Shown in pieces: positions 35,114-45,604 of a stretch of DNA of 64,000 nt (positions are counted from its first letter, which is position 1; every line of letters starts with the position of its first letter). The notes under the pieces are model-generated. The model was given only the letters and a program-made list of their open reading frames with translations, had not been told where the DNA came from and ran no database searches. This DNA comes from an uncultured Actinomycetes bacterium (lineage in GTDB: Bacteria > Actinomycetota > Actinomycetes > Mycobacteriales > Mycobacteriaceae): positions 1-64,000 of the forward strand of contig CAISDL010000002.1 of assembly GCA_903884065.1 (NCBI GenBank), given 5' to 3'. A program made the position numbers and the translations under genes.

Positions 35114-37357
35114 GTGAGCCAAACTGCGCTGCGCATCTGTCCGCTGTGTGAGGCCACCTGTGGGATGGTCCTGACCCTCGCCGACGGCCGGGTGACCGGC
35201 GCCCGCGGTGATCGTGACGACGTCTTCAGCCATGGTTTCATCTGCCCCAAGGGGGCGAGCTTCCCCGAGTTGGACAACGACCCGGACCGCTTGCGCGTCC
35301 CGATGGTCCGCCGCGAGGGCGAGCTGGTGGAGACCACCTGGGACGAGGCGCTCAACGCGGCGGTGGCCGGACTGGCTCGGGTCGCGGCCGACCCGGCCGC
35401 CGGTATCGGCGTCTATCTGGGCAACCCGAACGCCCACACGATCGCCGGCGGGCTGTACGCGCCGCCGTTGATCCGAGCCCTCAAAACCCGCCTCGTCTTC
35501 TCCGCCAGCACCCTGGATCAGATGCCCAAGCAGGTCGCCTGCGGGTACCTGTTCGGCAATGCGTTCGCGTTCACCGTGCCTGATCTGGACCGCACCGACC
35601 ACCTCGTGGTCATCGGCGCCAACCCGCTCGTCTCCAACGGAAGCGTCGCCACCGCAGCCGATTTCCCCGGCAAACTCAAAGAGCTGCGCCGTCGCGGCGG
35701 ACGGCTCACCGTCATCGACCCCAACCGCACCCGCACCGCCGAGACGGCCGACCGCCACATCGCCCCGCGGCCCGGGACCGACGGCGCGCTCTTGTTTGCC
35801 GTCGTGAACGTGCTCTTCGACGAGGATCTGGTGGACCCCGAACTCGGCGGCCTGGCTCCCTCTGTGACCGGAGTGGAGGAGGTTCGCGCCGCCGCGCTGG
35901 AGTTCCCGCCCGAGGCGGTGGCCGAGCACTGCGGCGTGACGGCCCACCAGATCCGCGCGCTGGCCCGCGATATCGCCGCGGGTCCGCGCACCGCCGTCTA
36001 CGGACGCATCGGCACGTCCACCGTGGCGTTCGGCACGATCACCAGTTGGCTGGTCGACGTGGTGAATCTGCTGACCGGCAACCTCGACCGGCCGGGCGGG
36101 GTCATGTTCGCCACCTCGCCCATCGGGCCCGCTCCGCGCCCGGCGAAGCCCGGCCGCGGCTTCTCCATCGGCCGCTGGCACAGCCGGGTCTCCGGGTACC
36201 CCGAGGTCGCCTCCGAGTTGCCGACCGCGCTGCTGCCCGAGGAGATCGAGACCCCGGGCGAGGGGCGGATCCGGGCGGTCGTCACCATCGCGGGCAACCC
36301 GGTGTTGTCGGCGCCGGACGGCGAGCGACTCTCCGCGGCACTGGACGGCCTGGAGTTCATGGTCTCGATCGATCCGTACCTCAACGAGACCACCCGGCAC
36401 GCCGACGTCATCCTGCCCCCGCCGCCGCCCTCGCAGAGCCCGCACTTCGACGTCGCGCTGTCCAACACCGCGGTGCGCACCACGGCCCGCTACTCCCCGC
36501 CGGTGTTCCCCCTGCCCGACGGACGCCCCGACGAGGTGGAGATCCTGTGCCGCCTGACGCTCGGCGTCTTGGGCCTGGGCACCGGCGCGGACCCCGGACT
36601 TGTTGATCAGCAGATCATTTCGGCGGCGCTGGGCAAGGAGGTTGCCGACGAGTCCTCGCCGGTGGCCGGTCGCGACATCGACGAACTGGTGGCGATGCTG
36701 GCCGAGGGCCCCGGCTACGAACGAAGGCTGGACATGATGCTGCGACTGGGTCCGTTCGGCGATGCGTTCGGCACCCGGACCGACGGGCTCACCCTGCAGC
36801 GCCTGACGGAGAACCCGCACGGCATCGATCTGGGTCCGCTGACCTCCCGCATACCCGAAGTCCTCCGAACACCCTCCGGCAGAGTCGAATTGGCTCCCGG
36901 CCCGATCATGGCGGACATTCCGCGACTGCGGGAGTCGGTCGATTCACCCACCGATGGGCTGCTGCTCATCGGCCGACGGCACCTGCGGTCTAACAACAGC
37001 TGGATGCATAACCTGCCCGCCCTGGCCGGTGGCACCAACCGCTGCACGCTGCAGATCCATCCCGACGATGCGGCGCGACTCGGCGTCACCGACACCGCGG
37101 TGATCACCGGACCGGGCGGCACCCTCGAGGTGCCGGTGGAGATCACCGATGCCATCCGGCCGGGGGTGGTGTCGATGCCGCACGGCTGGGGTCACGACGC
37201 GCCGGGTACCCGACTGTCCGTCGCGGCAACCCACGCCGGGGTCAACGTCAACGCCCTGCTGGACAGCTCGTTGATCGAGCCACTGTCGGGAACCGCAGTG
37301 CTCAGCGGTGTACCGGTGGAGGTTGCGGCCGCAGGCTGGGTGGACCCGTCTCCCTAA
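35114..37357 (+). CDS. Molybdopterin oxidoreductase (formate-dehydrogenase-like)
   Basis: A 747-residue Mo/W-bisMGD enzyme. The N-terminal [4Fe-4S] motif is C9-x2-C12-x3-C16-x27-C44 (ICPLCEATCGMV ... GFICPKG). Conserved parts include IVIGANPLVSNGS-like text (VVIGANPLVSNGSVATAADF), VIDPNRTRTAETAD, ADVILPPPPPSQSP and the C-terminal MGD-binding GWGHDAPGT...GVNVNALLD. No signal peptide or partner subunit is seen, so it is probably a cytosolic oxidoreductase with an unknown electron acceptor. It starts at GTG 35114. It lies 64 bp after ilvD and overlaps the convergent methyltransferase by 4 bp. By content it resembles Rv0197. Confidence 0.92.
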   Translation: MSQTALRICPLCEATCGMVLTLADGRVTGARGDRDDVFSHGFICPKGASFPELDNDPDRLRVPMVRREGELVETTWDEALNAAVAGLARVAADPAAGIGVYLGNPNAHTIAGGLYAPPLIRALKTRLVFSASTLDQMPKQVACGYLFGNAFAFTVPDLDRTDHLVVIGANPLVSNGSVATAADFPGKLKELRRRGGRLTVIDPNRTRTAETADRHIAPRPGTDGALLFAVVNVLFDEDLVDPELGGLAPSVTGVEEVRAAALEFPPEAVAEHCGVTAHQIRALARDIAAGPRTAVYGRIGTSTVAFGTITSWLVDVVNLLTGNLDRPGGVMFATSPIGPAPRPAKPGRGFSIGRWHSRVSGYPEVASELPTALLPEEIETPGEGRIRAVVTIAGNPVLSAPDGERLSAALDGLEFMVSIDPYLNETTRHADVILPPPPPSQSPHFDVALSNTAVRTTARYSPPVFPLPDGRPDEVEILCRLTLGVLGLGTGADPGLVDQQIISAALGKEVADESSPVAGRDIDELVAMLAEGPGYERRLDMMLRLGPFGDAFGTRTDGLTLQRLTENPHGIDLGPLTSRIPEVLRTPSGRVELAPGPIMADIPRLRESVDSPTDGLLLIGRRHLRSNNSWMHNLPALAGGTNRCTLQIHPDDAARLGVTDTAVITGPGGTLEVPVEITDAIRPGVVSMPHGWGHDAPGTRLSVAATHAGVNVNALLDSSLIEPLSGTAVLSGVPVEVAAAGWVDPSP

Positions 37358-38019
37358 CGGACGCGCGCGATGACGAACCCGTCCCAGCCCTTGGCCCCGA
37401 CGGTCTGGATTGCTGCGGCCTCGAGATGCGTTTCAGCGCTGATGGTTTCGAGCATGTCGCGCACACCGTGGCCCTGATGATCGTCGGCGGCAGGGTCCAG
37501 GATGCGCCCGGCCCGCACCGCGTTGTCGACGACGATCACCGTTCCCGGCCGCCCGAGGCGGATGGCGTGACGCACATAGGCGGCGTTGTTCTCCTTGTCG
37601 GCGTCGATGAACACCAGATCGAAGTCGCCGCTGAGCCCAGGCAGGGTGTCCAGTGCCGAGCCGACGACGATGTCCACCCGGTCGGCCAGGCCGGCGCTCT
37701 GCAGGTTGCGCGACGCCACCTCGGCGTGCCGGGGGTTGTGTTCAAGCGTCACCACGATGCCCTCGGCCCCGACCCCGCGGGCCAGACATATGGTGCTGAA
37801 TCCACCGAGTGTGCCGATCTCCAGAACCCGGCGGGCACCGCTGATCCTGGTGAGCAGGTAGAGCAGTCGGGCGCCTTGCGCCGAGACCTCGATGGGGGGC
37901 AGGCCGGCGGACTGCGACTCCGACAGCGCCACGCGCAGTGCGGGATCGTCCCCGAGCAGCAGACGGTCCAGCAGTGCATCGACGGCGAGCCACTGATCAG
38001 GGCCGATCACCTCGTCCAC
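37354..38019 (-). CDS. SAM-dependent O-methyltransferase (catechol-OMT-like)
   Basis: A 221-residue class-I methyltransferase of the O-methyltransferase-3 family. The SAM motif is VLEIGTLGGFSTICLARGV. GIVVTLEHNPRHAEVASRNL is motif II, and FDLVFIDADKENNAAYVRHAI is the divalent-metal and substrate region (Asp pair). VVDNAVRAGRILDP follows. It should methylate a catechol-type hydroxyl using Mg2+; the substrate is unknown. It matches Rv0187 by position and family. The gene is preceded by the TIGR04338-like gene 17 bp upstream on the same strand. Confidence 0.92.
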   Translation of the reverse strand: MDEVIGPDQWLAVDALLDRLLLGDDPALRVALSESQSAGLPPIEVSAQGARLLYLLTRISGARRVLEIGTLGGFSTICLARGVGAEGIVVTLEHNPRHAEVASRNLQSAGLADRVDIVVGSALDTLPGLSGDFDLVFIDADKENNAAYVRHAIRLGRPGTVIVVDNAVRAGRILDPAADDHQGHGVRDMLETISAETHLEAAAIQTVGAKGWDGFVIARVR

Positions 38020-38036
38020 GCCATCGACACTAGCGG

Positions 38037-38537
38037 TTACCGCACACCCTCTTTGGCGTACACCACCCGCAGCACGTGGCCGACCTCCGCGCCCATGACG
38101 GCGGTGGCCAGCGCGCAGAAGGTGGCCACGAACTCAGTGCCGTGCGCGGGACCGCCGGCACCGCACAGGTGATGGGAGACTTCGTGCAGCACGACCAACT
38201 CCCGCAACGCCCAACCGGCGCCGACCTGGTCGGGTACCGCGATCACACCGGCGTCGCCGCTGCTTTCATAGTGGGCGGCGGTGGCGGCGCGGCGGGCCCG
38301 GACCGCGAGTGGGCCCGGGTCCGCCCGGATCTCGGCGACGGTCGGCAGTGCCAGCACCTCATCGACATAGCGCTGCACCGACTCCACCGACGCGAACCGG
38401 GCTTCAGGGGGCAGGGTGATGGACTCCCCGAAGAAATCGATGACCCGTGAACTGTGTTGGCCGGCGCGGTCGAACAGGGTGCGGACGAACTGCTCGGCCG
38501 CGTAGACGCGGGAACGCTGGGTGTCGCGGGCACTCAC
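38037..38537 (-). CDS. Putative zinc-metalloprotease-like protein (TIGR04338 type)
   Basis: A 166-residue protein from GTG 38537 (MSARDTQRSRVYAAEQFVRT), which overlaps the upstream DUF2786 stop (GTGA). The frame is open upstream but that part is antisense-like and not coding. ELVVLHEVSHHLCG contains an HExxH-like zinc site (H-E-V-S-H) near residue 120. HGTEFVATFCALATAVMGAEVGH follows and may supply a third ligand. The family is a short mycobacterial metallohydrolase of unknown substrate. Coupling to DUF2786 is conserved in M. tuberculosis (Rv0184-Rv0185), from memory. Confidence 0.82.
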   Translation of the reverse strand: MSARDTQRSRVYAAEQFVRTLFDRAGQHSSRVIDFFGESITLPPEARFASVESVQRYVDEVLALPTVAEIRADPGPLAVRARRAATAAHYESSGDAGVIAVPDQVGAGWALRELVVLHEVSHHLCGAGGPAHGTEFVATFCALATAVMGAEVGHVLRVVYAKEGVR

Positions 38538-39283
38538 CGCGACAGCCGGGTCCGCGCTCCCGGCAGTTCCGGGCTTCCCCCCAGACGGGCTTGCTGACCG
38601 GCCCGGTCGCCGGCGCGCCGGGCCGCCGAGGAGTACCCCGCCGACGAACTGGTCGCGCGCCACCTGCCGCGGGCCTTCGACTGCGTCCGGTAATGGTCGC
38701 GCAGCTCGATTTCCTTGTTGCGCAACACTAAGGCCGTCCCCGGCACTGCGCTGCGAGCCTCCGTCGCCTCGCGCCGGGCCTGGTCGCGTGCCTCGGCGAG
38801 GCGCTGGGCGACCCTGGAGCCGAAGGCGAGCTGAAAGTTGAGCCGCGCGGTGATGGTGGGCGTCGGGCGGTGCGCGCCGGTGGCGAGGTAGCCGTCGCAT
38901 GCGCGCACCATCTGCACCACCAGGCTGGCGTAGAGCGCGTGACTGGCGTCGATGTCCTCGGCGAAGCCGTAGGCATAGACATAGGCCGAGTTCGACGCCA
39001 CGTCACAGCGCACGTCGTTGGCCACGGCGATCCCCGCGAACAGTTGCACATAGGTTCGCAGGCCCTTCGAGCCCGGCTCGCCGATGGTGATGGTCCGCTG
39101 GGTCGGTTCCTGCGCGGCGGTACGGGTGGCCGAGTGCGCGCGGGCCACGGCGAGATCGATGGACGTGGCCGTGGCGAGTCGCTGCGCGGCGGTCATGAAC
39201 GCCTCGGCCTCGTGCGGGTTGTCGGTTCCCTCGGCCTGTCGCAGCAGCGCGGCGATCCTGGCCAGCATCCTGTCGTCGGTCAT
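38534..39283 (-). CDS. DUF2786 domain protein
   Basis: A 249-residue protein starting at ATG 39283 (MTDDRMLARIAALLRQAEG), the same length as the recalled Rv0184. An ATG at 39334 would add 17 unlikely residues. The DUF2786 signature is the first 45 residues, IAALLRQAEGTDNPHEAEAFMTAAQRL. The central part SKGLRTYVQLFAGIAVANDVRC and the AFGSRVAQRLAEARDQARRE helix follow. The basic, Ser/Arg-rich C-terminus (RGRWRATSSSAGYSSAARRAG) may bind nucleic acid. It is translationally coupled to the metalloprotease-like gene. Function unknown. Confidence 0.85.
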   Translation of the reverse strand: MTDDRMLARIAALLRQAEGTDNPHEAEAFMTAAQRLATATSIDLAVARAHSATRTAAQEPTQRTITIGEPGSKGLRTYVQLFAGIAVANDVRCDVASNSAYVYAYGFAEDIDASHALYASLVVQMVRACDGYLATGAHRPTPTITARLNFQLAFGSRVAQRLAEARDQARREATEARSAVPGTALVLRNKEIELRDHYRTQSKARGRWRATSSSAGYSSAARRAGDRAGQQARLGGSPELPGARTRLSR

Positions 39284-39388
39284 GACGTCACGGTAAGGGA
39301 CTCCGCCGACGTTCCGGCCGGCCCCAGCCGACACGACGTCGTTCCACCCACAGAGTCGAATCGGTCCACACCCACGAGGACTACCGGA

Positions 39389-40412
39389 CTACCGGGCGAG
39401 GAAGGCGGCGAGCGCGTCGGTGAGCTGAACCGACAGCGGATCCTTCTTGGCGTAGTTGGCGATGCTGTCGGTGGGGTCGTCGCGCAGCACATGGTTGACG
39501 CCCTTGAGCCGCACCAGATCCAGGTCGGTGTGGGCCAGTGCCCGGGCCAGCGGATCGATACCGGCGCAGGGTGCCTGCGCGTCGGAGTCCGAGCAGGTGA
39601 GCAGCACCGGCGTGCCGGCGGGGACGCGGGCGGCCAGATCCAGTGGGTCGATGGCGTCGGCCTCGGCGACTGCTTTGACGTTGCCGGGGTTGACGATGGC
39701 ACCCAGTCCCTCCGGGAGCGTGGCGGCGACGGTGCCCGACGCCCGGACCTGCGCCACCGCGGCGCTCCAGGCGGCGAGCACCTGGTCGGCCTGCTGCTGG
39801 GTCTTGGCGCCGCTGCGAACCCCGGCGGCGACGTCGGCGTTCACCCGGCCGGTGATCAAGTCGAGGTAGCGGGCGGTCAACGGCTGCAGCAGACCCAGCG
39901 AGTGGACCTTCGGCGCACCCGCCGATGTGTCGTCGGCCAGCGTCATGGCGTGCACGGTGCCCTCCCCCATCGCGTAGACCGAGATGCGGGCGGCGTCCGT
40001 CCCGGGCTGAGCAGCCAGGAACCGGACGGCCGATTCCGCACCCGCCGTGTAAACGGCGGTGCCGACGTCGCTGGGGCGATCGGCATGCGGGCCCAGCCCG
40101 GTGGCCCCGGTGCCGACCTTGTCGTAGCGCAGCGTCGCCACACCGTGGTCGGAGAGGAACTCGGCCAACTGACGCATGTTGCCGATCGGCCCGGCCACGT
40201 TGTTGTCGCCATTGCGGTCGGTCGCGCCGCTCTCGGAGATCAGCAGGGCGGCCGGACCACTGCCGTCTCCGGACAGATGGCGGTAGGTGCCGTGCAACGT
40301 GAGGCCGTCGGCGTCGAACGTCACCTCGTCGTCCACCCAGACCCGCTCGGCAGTGCCGGGACGGCTGCAGGACGCGAGCAGGAGCAGCGCCATGAGCGCG
40401 ACGAACAGTCGG

Positions 40413-40420
<8 letters not shown>
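39389..40420 (-). CDS. Alpha/beta-hydrolase-fold lipoprotein lacking the nucleophile Ser
   Basis: A 343-residue exported lipoprotein: MTRRLFVALMALLLLASC gives lipobox LASC (Cys18). The fold resembles serine-aminopeptidase/S33 hydrolases: ATLRYDKVGTGATG, then the elbow position ISVYAMGEGTVHAM, an acid-loop PVLLTCSDSDAQAP and a late GVNHVL. In the elbow the usual G-x-S-x-G reads A-M-G152-E-G, so the nucleophile Ser is replaced by Gly. It may be a pseudo-enzyme or use another nucleophile. The GTG start sits inside the first unit of a 29-bp tandem repeat that fills the gap to the upstream monoacylglycerol lipase gene. I do not recall a direct M. tuberculosis counterpart at this position. Confidence 0.83.
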
Positions 40421-41399
<979 letters not shown>

Positions 41400-41501
41400 T
41401 CAGCACAGCGCCTCGCCGGGACTGACCGCCCCATCGGCCAATTGGGTTGCGGCGGTTCGTGATCCGACCGGATTCGTTCGTTGACCAGCCTGTTATCAAT
41501 G

Positions 41502-41529
41502 TTGACAGAGTTGCTGATGGGGCTATCGT
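41502..41529 (+). promoter_or_regulatory. SigA-type promoter before the phosphodiester glycosidase gene
   Basis: TTGACA (41502-41507), a 16-bp spacer and TATCGT (41524-41529) form a good -35/-10 pair. Transcription would begin near 41536, leaving a 34-nt leader with GAGG 8 nt before the ATG at 41570. The rest of the 41370-41569 gap shows no gene. Confidence 0.6.
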
Positions 41530-41569
41530 TTGATCAATCCTGTGCTCCCTATCGAAAGAGGCCGACCCC

Positions 41570-42628
41570 ATGTCGCTGCGCCGCATCGGGCGACTGTGCG
41601 CCGCGGTGGCCTGCCTCACGCTGGCAACCGGGACCGCGCCGCCCGGTCACGCCGCGGCACGCGATCAGCTCACCCAGGCGATCTCGACCACGCGCGGAAG
41701 CTACCTGGTGTACAACTTCGGTCCGGGCTTTCCCGCACCGATGCTCGACGCGGCCGGCCATGGCTACGAGATGGCCAACGGCGGCCGGTTGATGGTCATC
41801 AAGGCCGCTTCCCAACGACTCTCCCCGAAATTGCTGGTCGACACCCATCAGGGGGCACAGTCGCGGTGCGAGCGCACACCCGGGGCGCGGACCGCGGAGG
41901 GCCTCTCACAGTCCGCGGAAACCTATGCGCCGCAACAGGCTTGGCAGGTCCTGGGCCGGCCGGCCATTGCCATCAACGCCAACTTCTTCGACGTCCGGCC
42001 GCAGCGGGGCGGCTCCTGGAAGACGACCGGGTGCAGCTCACCGCTGGGCGCCTACGTCGATAACACCGGCGACCTCGGCCGGGCCAATATGGCGGTCACC
42101 GGCACCCTGGCCTACGCGGGCAAGCAGGCGCTGTCCGGCGGCGACGAGGTGTGGACCGCCGTGAGCACGCTGATCATTCCGGTGCAGGGCGCGCCGTACC
42201 TGGTGACACCGTCGAACGATCGCGACTACGACGCAGCGTCCCCGGTGATCGCGTCGCTACTGGACGATGGCACCAGATTCGTGGCGGTCTCCGGTCTCAA
42301 ACTGCTGGCTCCGGGCGATACCGGCCAGCTGAGGGATCCCGGCCCCAGTGCAGCGCGGACGGCGATCGCCTATGCCGGCGACAAGGACGAGCTGTACGTC
42401 TTCCAGGGCGGTAGCTACACCCCCGACCAGGTTCAGGACCTCTTTCGCGGACTGGGCAGCGACACCGCGATCCTGCTCGACGGCGGTGGTTCCTCGGCGA
42501 TCGTACTGCGTCGCGACTCCGGCGGGATGTGGGCCGGCGCCGGCTCACCGCGTGGGTCCTGCGACACGATGCAGGTGCTGTGCGACGCCCGCGAACGGGC
42601 GTTGCCCGCGTGGCTGGCGTTCGATTAG
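41570..42628 (+). CDS. Secreted phosphodiester glycosidase-domain (NAGPA-like) protein
   Basis: A 352-residue exported protein with a Sec signal peptide (MSLRRIGRLCAAVACLTLATG, cleavage near GHAAA). The NAGPA/DUF2233 domain is recognised by AIAINANFFDV (about 133-143), ARTAIAYAGDKDELYVF and the signature DTAILLDGGGSSAIVL near 304-319. Proteins of this family cleave GlcNAc-type phosphodiesters or bind glycans at the cell surface. Several cysteines suggest disulfides. It has its own promoter and is tail-to-tail with mam1D, 12 bp apart. Confidence 0.9.
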   Translation: MSLRRIGRLCAAVACLTLATGTAPPGHAAARDQLTQAISTTRGSYLVYNFGPGFPAPMLDAAGHGYEMANGGRLMVIKAASQRLSPKLLVDTHQGAQSRCERTPGARTAEGLSQSAETYAPQQAWQVLGRPAIAINANFFDVRPQRGGSWKTTGCSSPLGAYVDNTGDLGRANMAVTGTLAYAGKQALSGGDEVWTAVSTLIIPVQGAPYLVTPSNDRDYDAASPVIASLLDDGTRFVAVSGLKLLAPGDTGQLRDPGPSAARTAIAYAGDKDELYVFQGGSYTPDQVQDLFRGLGSDTAILLDGGGSSAIVLRRDSGGMWAGAGSPRGSCDTMQVLCDARERALPAWLAFD

Positions 42629-42640
42629 TCCCGCGGGTCC

Positions 42641-43315
42641 CTACAGCCCGAGCTTGGGCGTCAGGTCGAGCGACGTGACGGTGGTCATCTTGGTGACCCG
42701 CCAATCACGTCCGAATCGCTTCATGTCCAGGCGGTAGGACAGGTACTTCATCGACGGGATGTCGTTGCTCTGCGGGGTGGTCGACGTGGTGTTGGTGTAG
42801 ACGATCGCGGTGGCCTCCGATCCGCGCAGCGACTCGACCGCCGTCCCGACCACCTTGGTGTTGCTGGTGACCTTGGCTTGTTTGTTGGTTGCGGCAATGG
42901 CGTCGACGTATTTGCGGTACTGCTCCCCGAAGTCGCCGCCGAGGTAGCGTGCGGAGCGGTCGGGCAGCTTGTCCATGTTCTCCGGGGTGTAACTCCACAA
43001 CGTGGTGATCGCGTCGGCCGCGGTCCGGGCGATCGTGAGCTTGGTGGCGACGGTGGCCCGGTCCATGAGGTATGGCTGGGCCGCGGCGCCGGCGAAGGCC
43101 CCCGCCGCGACGAATGAGGCAATCGCGGCGATGGCGACGATTTTCTTGTTGTCCACCAACCACTTCCGCACCGGGGAAGTCTTCTTCACGGCCGGTTGGA
43201 CCGGCGGTTCGACGGCAACGACCTCCTCAGCCTGCACATCGCCGAGGTCGGAGTCGGTGGTCTCGTCGGGCGCGGCGGCTGACTGTGTGCCCTCGTCGGG
43301 CGTGGCGTCGTTCAC
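42641..43315 (-). CDS. mam1D: Mce-associated membrane protein (last of mce1 operon)
   Basis: A 224-residue protein from GTG 43315, which overlaps the upstream stop (GTGA). The first 80 residues are acidic and cytoplasmic. One membrane segment follows (VAIAAIASFVAAGAFAGAAA), then a soluble Mam domain (RTAADAITTLWSYTPENMDK, YLGGDFGEQYRKYV) ending in GRDWRVTKMTTVTSLDLTP. It belongs with Mam1D (Rv0178) by order and likely stabilises the Mce1 importer in the cell envelope. Confidence 0.83.
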   Translation of the reverse strand: MNDATPDEGTQSAAAPDETTDSDLGDVQAEEVVAVEPPVQPAVKKTSPVRKWLVDNKKIVAIAAIASFVAAGAFAGAAAQPYLMDRATVATKLTIARTAADAITTLWSYTPENMDKLPDRSARYLGGDFGEQYRKYVDAIAATNKQAKVTSNTKVVGTAVESLRGSEATAIVYTNTTSTTPQSNDIPSMKYLSYRLDMKRFGRDWRVTKMTTVTSLDLTPKLGL

Positions 43316-43860
43316 AGCACCTGAATCAGGTCGCTGACCTTCCACTGGTCCCCCTCCTTGACTGCCGTGATCTCCCAACGGCTCCCGCTGTCGATCTTCT
43401 TGCCGTCGGGCATTGTCGTGGTCATGTTCGCGACGGCAATCACATTGGCGCTGTCGTCGGGGTTCCACCGTTCGATCCCGATCTCCTGCACCGTTCCCAC
43501 ACCGGGTTCGGCCTGAGCGACCTGAATGACGACCTCGGTCATCTTCTCGGAGTACAGCTTGGCGAAGTTCCCGGTGCCGAGCGCGAGGACCTTGTCGGCA
43601 TAAGCGTTGGCATTGAACGGATCCGGCGAGGTGTACTGGGTGACGAACGAACGGACGAAGTCGATCACCGCCGCGTTCCGGACGCTGGCGCGCTGCTGGG
43701 TGAGGCTCTTGGCGAACACGAAAGCACTCACGCTCAATGCGCAGAGCACCACCACTGCCGCGATCGAGGCCACCACCAGCAAGCGTCGGCGACTGGGTCG
43801 CGGTGCGGGCATCCGCAACGATGACGATTCACCCTCGTCGAATCGGCGACGCGGGCTCAT
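43312..43860 (-). CDS. mam1C: Mce-associated membrane protein
   Basis: A 182-residue protein: a basic N-terminus, one membrane segment at about 26-50 (LLVVASIAAVVVLCALSVSAF) and a Mam domain with SFVTQYTSPDPFNANAYADKVLALGTGNF and the ending EGDQWKVSDLIQVL, close to the pattern of its neighbours. It overlaps both flanking genes by 4 bp, so the four Mam genes are translated as a coupled string. It corresponds to Rv0177 by order. Confidence 0.83.
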   Translation of the reverse strand: MSPRRRFDEGESSSLRMPAPRPSRRRLLVVASIAAVVVLCALSVSAFVFAKSLTQQRASVRNAAVIDFVRSFVTQYTSPDPFNANAYADKVLALGTGNFAKLYSEKMTEVVIQVAQAEPGVGTVQEIGIERWNPDDSANVIAVANMTTTMPDGKKIDSGSRWEITAVKEGDQWKVSDLIQVL

Positions 43861-44969
43861 CGGCCACCGCTAGTGGGCTTGGGCGCGGGCTTCGACGGTT
43901 CCGGCTTCGGCGCAGCCGGCTTCGGCGCAGCCGACTTTGACGGCTCGGGCTTGGCCTTGGGCGCGGACTTGGGCGCGGACGACTCAGCCGGCGCCGGCGC
44001 CGGCGGCGGCGGCTTGGGGGCGGCCAGCACGGTCAAGTTGGCGACCTTCCACTGATCGCCGTCCTTCTCGTAGTCCACCCGCAACGACGCGGTGACGAAT
44101 CGCTGCTTGTTTGCGAGGCCACGCTGTCCCTGCAGCAGGAGCAGCATGGTGGCCCGGTCCCGGGAAGACGACAACACGGCACTGTTGCTCACCCAGTAGT
44201 CGTTGTCGACGAGGCCGCTTTTCTGCACAGCCTCCTGCTGCTGGGTCAGCTCCGGACGGTAGCCGTCGGTGACCAGCGTCTGGGCCCTGGCGAAGTCGTC
44301 CTTGGCGGTCTTCACCGTGTAGCTGAGCATGTCGACGACGATCTGGGGACCGGCCTCGGCGATCTGCGCACGGGCATTGTCCAGTGACTGCTGGTGCCGG
44401 TACACCGCCCCGTAGCCCAACCCCGCGGCCAGCACTGATAATGCCGTCGCTGCGCCGATCAGCATGGCGGTCAGCCGCCGTCGGTCCGGGAGTGCGCCAT
44501 CGACCTCGCGCACTTCGGTGCGCGCGATCATGTCGGCGAAGGTGCGTCCGCGGGCGTCCAGAAGCGGCCAGAGCCAGCCGAGGGCCAGCGGAATCGTGTC
44601 CAGAAGATGGGCAAGGTCCCGCAGGAGCAGTTGCCAAGGGCCGGGGCGGGCGCCACCGTCCGCCTCCACCACGGCGATGCCGACGATCGAACGGCCCAGG
44701 CTCGACCCGGTGACGTCCGGCAGCAGCAATCGGTTGACGGCGATGGCCACGACCAGGGCCGCGGCCACGACCAGGCAGACCCACCACAGCCATCCGCCGC
44801 GCGGTGCGGACCATCCGACCAGCAGAACAGTGGCCACCACCGCAAGCGGTCCAAGAACGTCGATCGTGAAAGCCGCCGCCCGGGCCCACCACCCTGCCGG
44901 GCGCCCCTCGTCCTGCCACACGTCGGTCGCGGTGTCGGTGTGGGTGGCCTCGTCGAGAGCGACGGTCAC
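43857..44969 (-). CDS. mam1B: RDD-domain protein fused to a Mce-associated domain
   Basis: A 370-residue fusion. Residues about 25-150 are an RDD domain: WWARAAAFTIDVLGPLAVVA with the first Arg/Asp and three hydrophobic segments, SLGRSIVGIAVVEADGG, and GRTFADMIARTEV. A fourth membrane segment (LIGAATALSVLAAGLGYGAV) leads into a Mam domain ending DQWKVANLTVLAAP. The last 55 residues are a Pro/Lys/Ser/Ala low-complexity tail with repeated APKP/PEPSK units. It corresponds to Rv0176. The start GTG 44969 overlaps the mam1A stop. Confidence 0.87.
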   Translation of the reverse strand: MTVALDEATHTDTATDVWQDEGRPAGWWARAAAFTIDVLGPLAVVATVLLVGWSAPRGGWLWWVCLVVAAALVVAIAVNRLLLPDVTGSSLGRSIVGIAVVEADGGARPGPWQLLLRDLAHLLDTIPLALGWLWPLLDARGRTFADMIARTEVREVDGALPDRRRLTAMLIGAATALSVLAAGLGYGAVYRHQQSLDNARAQIAEAGPQIVVDMLSYTVKTAKDDFARAQTLVTDGYRPELTQQQEAVQKSGLVDNDYWVSNSAVLSSSRDRATMLLLLQGQRGLANKQRFVTASLRVDYEKDGDQWKVANLTVLAAPKPPPPAPAPAESSAPKSAPKAKPEPSKSAAPKPAAPKPEPSKPAPKPTSGGR

Positions 44970-45604
44970 TTGCTCACCGGTTCGATGCTGTCGATCTTGT
45001 AGGCCCCGGCGTCCTTGGCCATCCGGACCCGAAGCCGGTAACTCAATTCCTGGTTGATCTCTTGGTTGTTCGTCATGGCGACTCTCGTGGCTACCAGCAC
45101 ATCGATCGAACCGTCCGGGTTGTGTTTTTCGGCGGCCGCCCGCATATCGGTGATCTTCACCTGTGCGTTCACCGTCTTGTAGGCGTCAGCCAGCAGTCCG
45201 CCGTACAGATTCGCCTGCGCCGCGAAGTTCTCAGTGGAGCACTCGACGATCTTGCGCTGGCTGTCGTTCATCGCCTTGACGTCGGGCGCCTGGGTCGCAG
45301 CGATGCAGTCCTTGGCCGCGGCGACCGCGGTCGCCTCGTCACGGGCGGCTGCCGCGTCCTGGCGATGTCCGATCAGGGACACCACCCCGGCCACAGTCAG
45401 CAGCAACGCTGCAGCGACGAGGCCACCCAGGACAGCACGGAACCAGCCCCCACTCAGCAGCCGGGAGTCCACAGCCGGCTGGGCCGGCGCGGAAAGCCCA
45501 GCGTCATCCACATGATCGCTGAGTTCTGGATCCGGTACTACCGTCTCGTCAGCTGTGAGTGGCGGGGTTGGGGTCAGCTGGCCGGAGCCAGCATCTCCTT
45601 CCAT
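44966..45604 (-). CDS. mam1A: Mce-associated membrane protein (first Mam of the operon)
   Basis: A 212-residue protein starting at ATG 45604 (MEGDAGSGQLTPTPPLTADE), 31 bp inside the end of mce1F in another frame; the upstream part of the frame is an mce1F shadow. A Pro/Asp-rich start of about 60 residues is followed by one membrane segment (AVLGGLVAAALLLTVAGVVSLIG) and a Mam domain. Three cysteines occur, including AAKDCIAATQ and KIVECSTENF. It ends AGAYKIDSIEPVSK. It matches Rv0175 by order. Confidence 0.83.
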   Translation of the reverse strand: MEGDAGSGQLTPTPPLTADETVVPDPELSDHVDDAGLSAPAQPAVDSRLLSGGWFRAVLGGLVAAALLLTVAGVVSLIGHRQDAAAARDEATAVAAAKDCIAATQAPDVKAMNDSQRKIVECSTENFAAQANLYGGLLADAYKTVNAQVKITDMRAAAEKHNPDGSIDVLVATRVAMTNNQEINQELSYRLRVRMAKDAGAYKIDSIEPVSK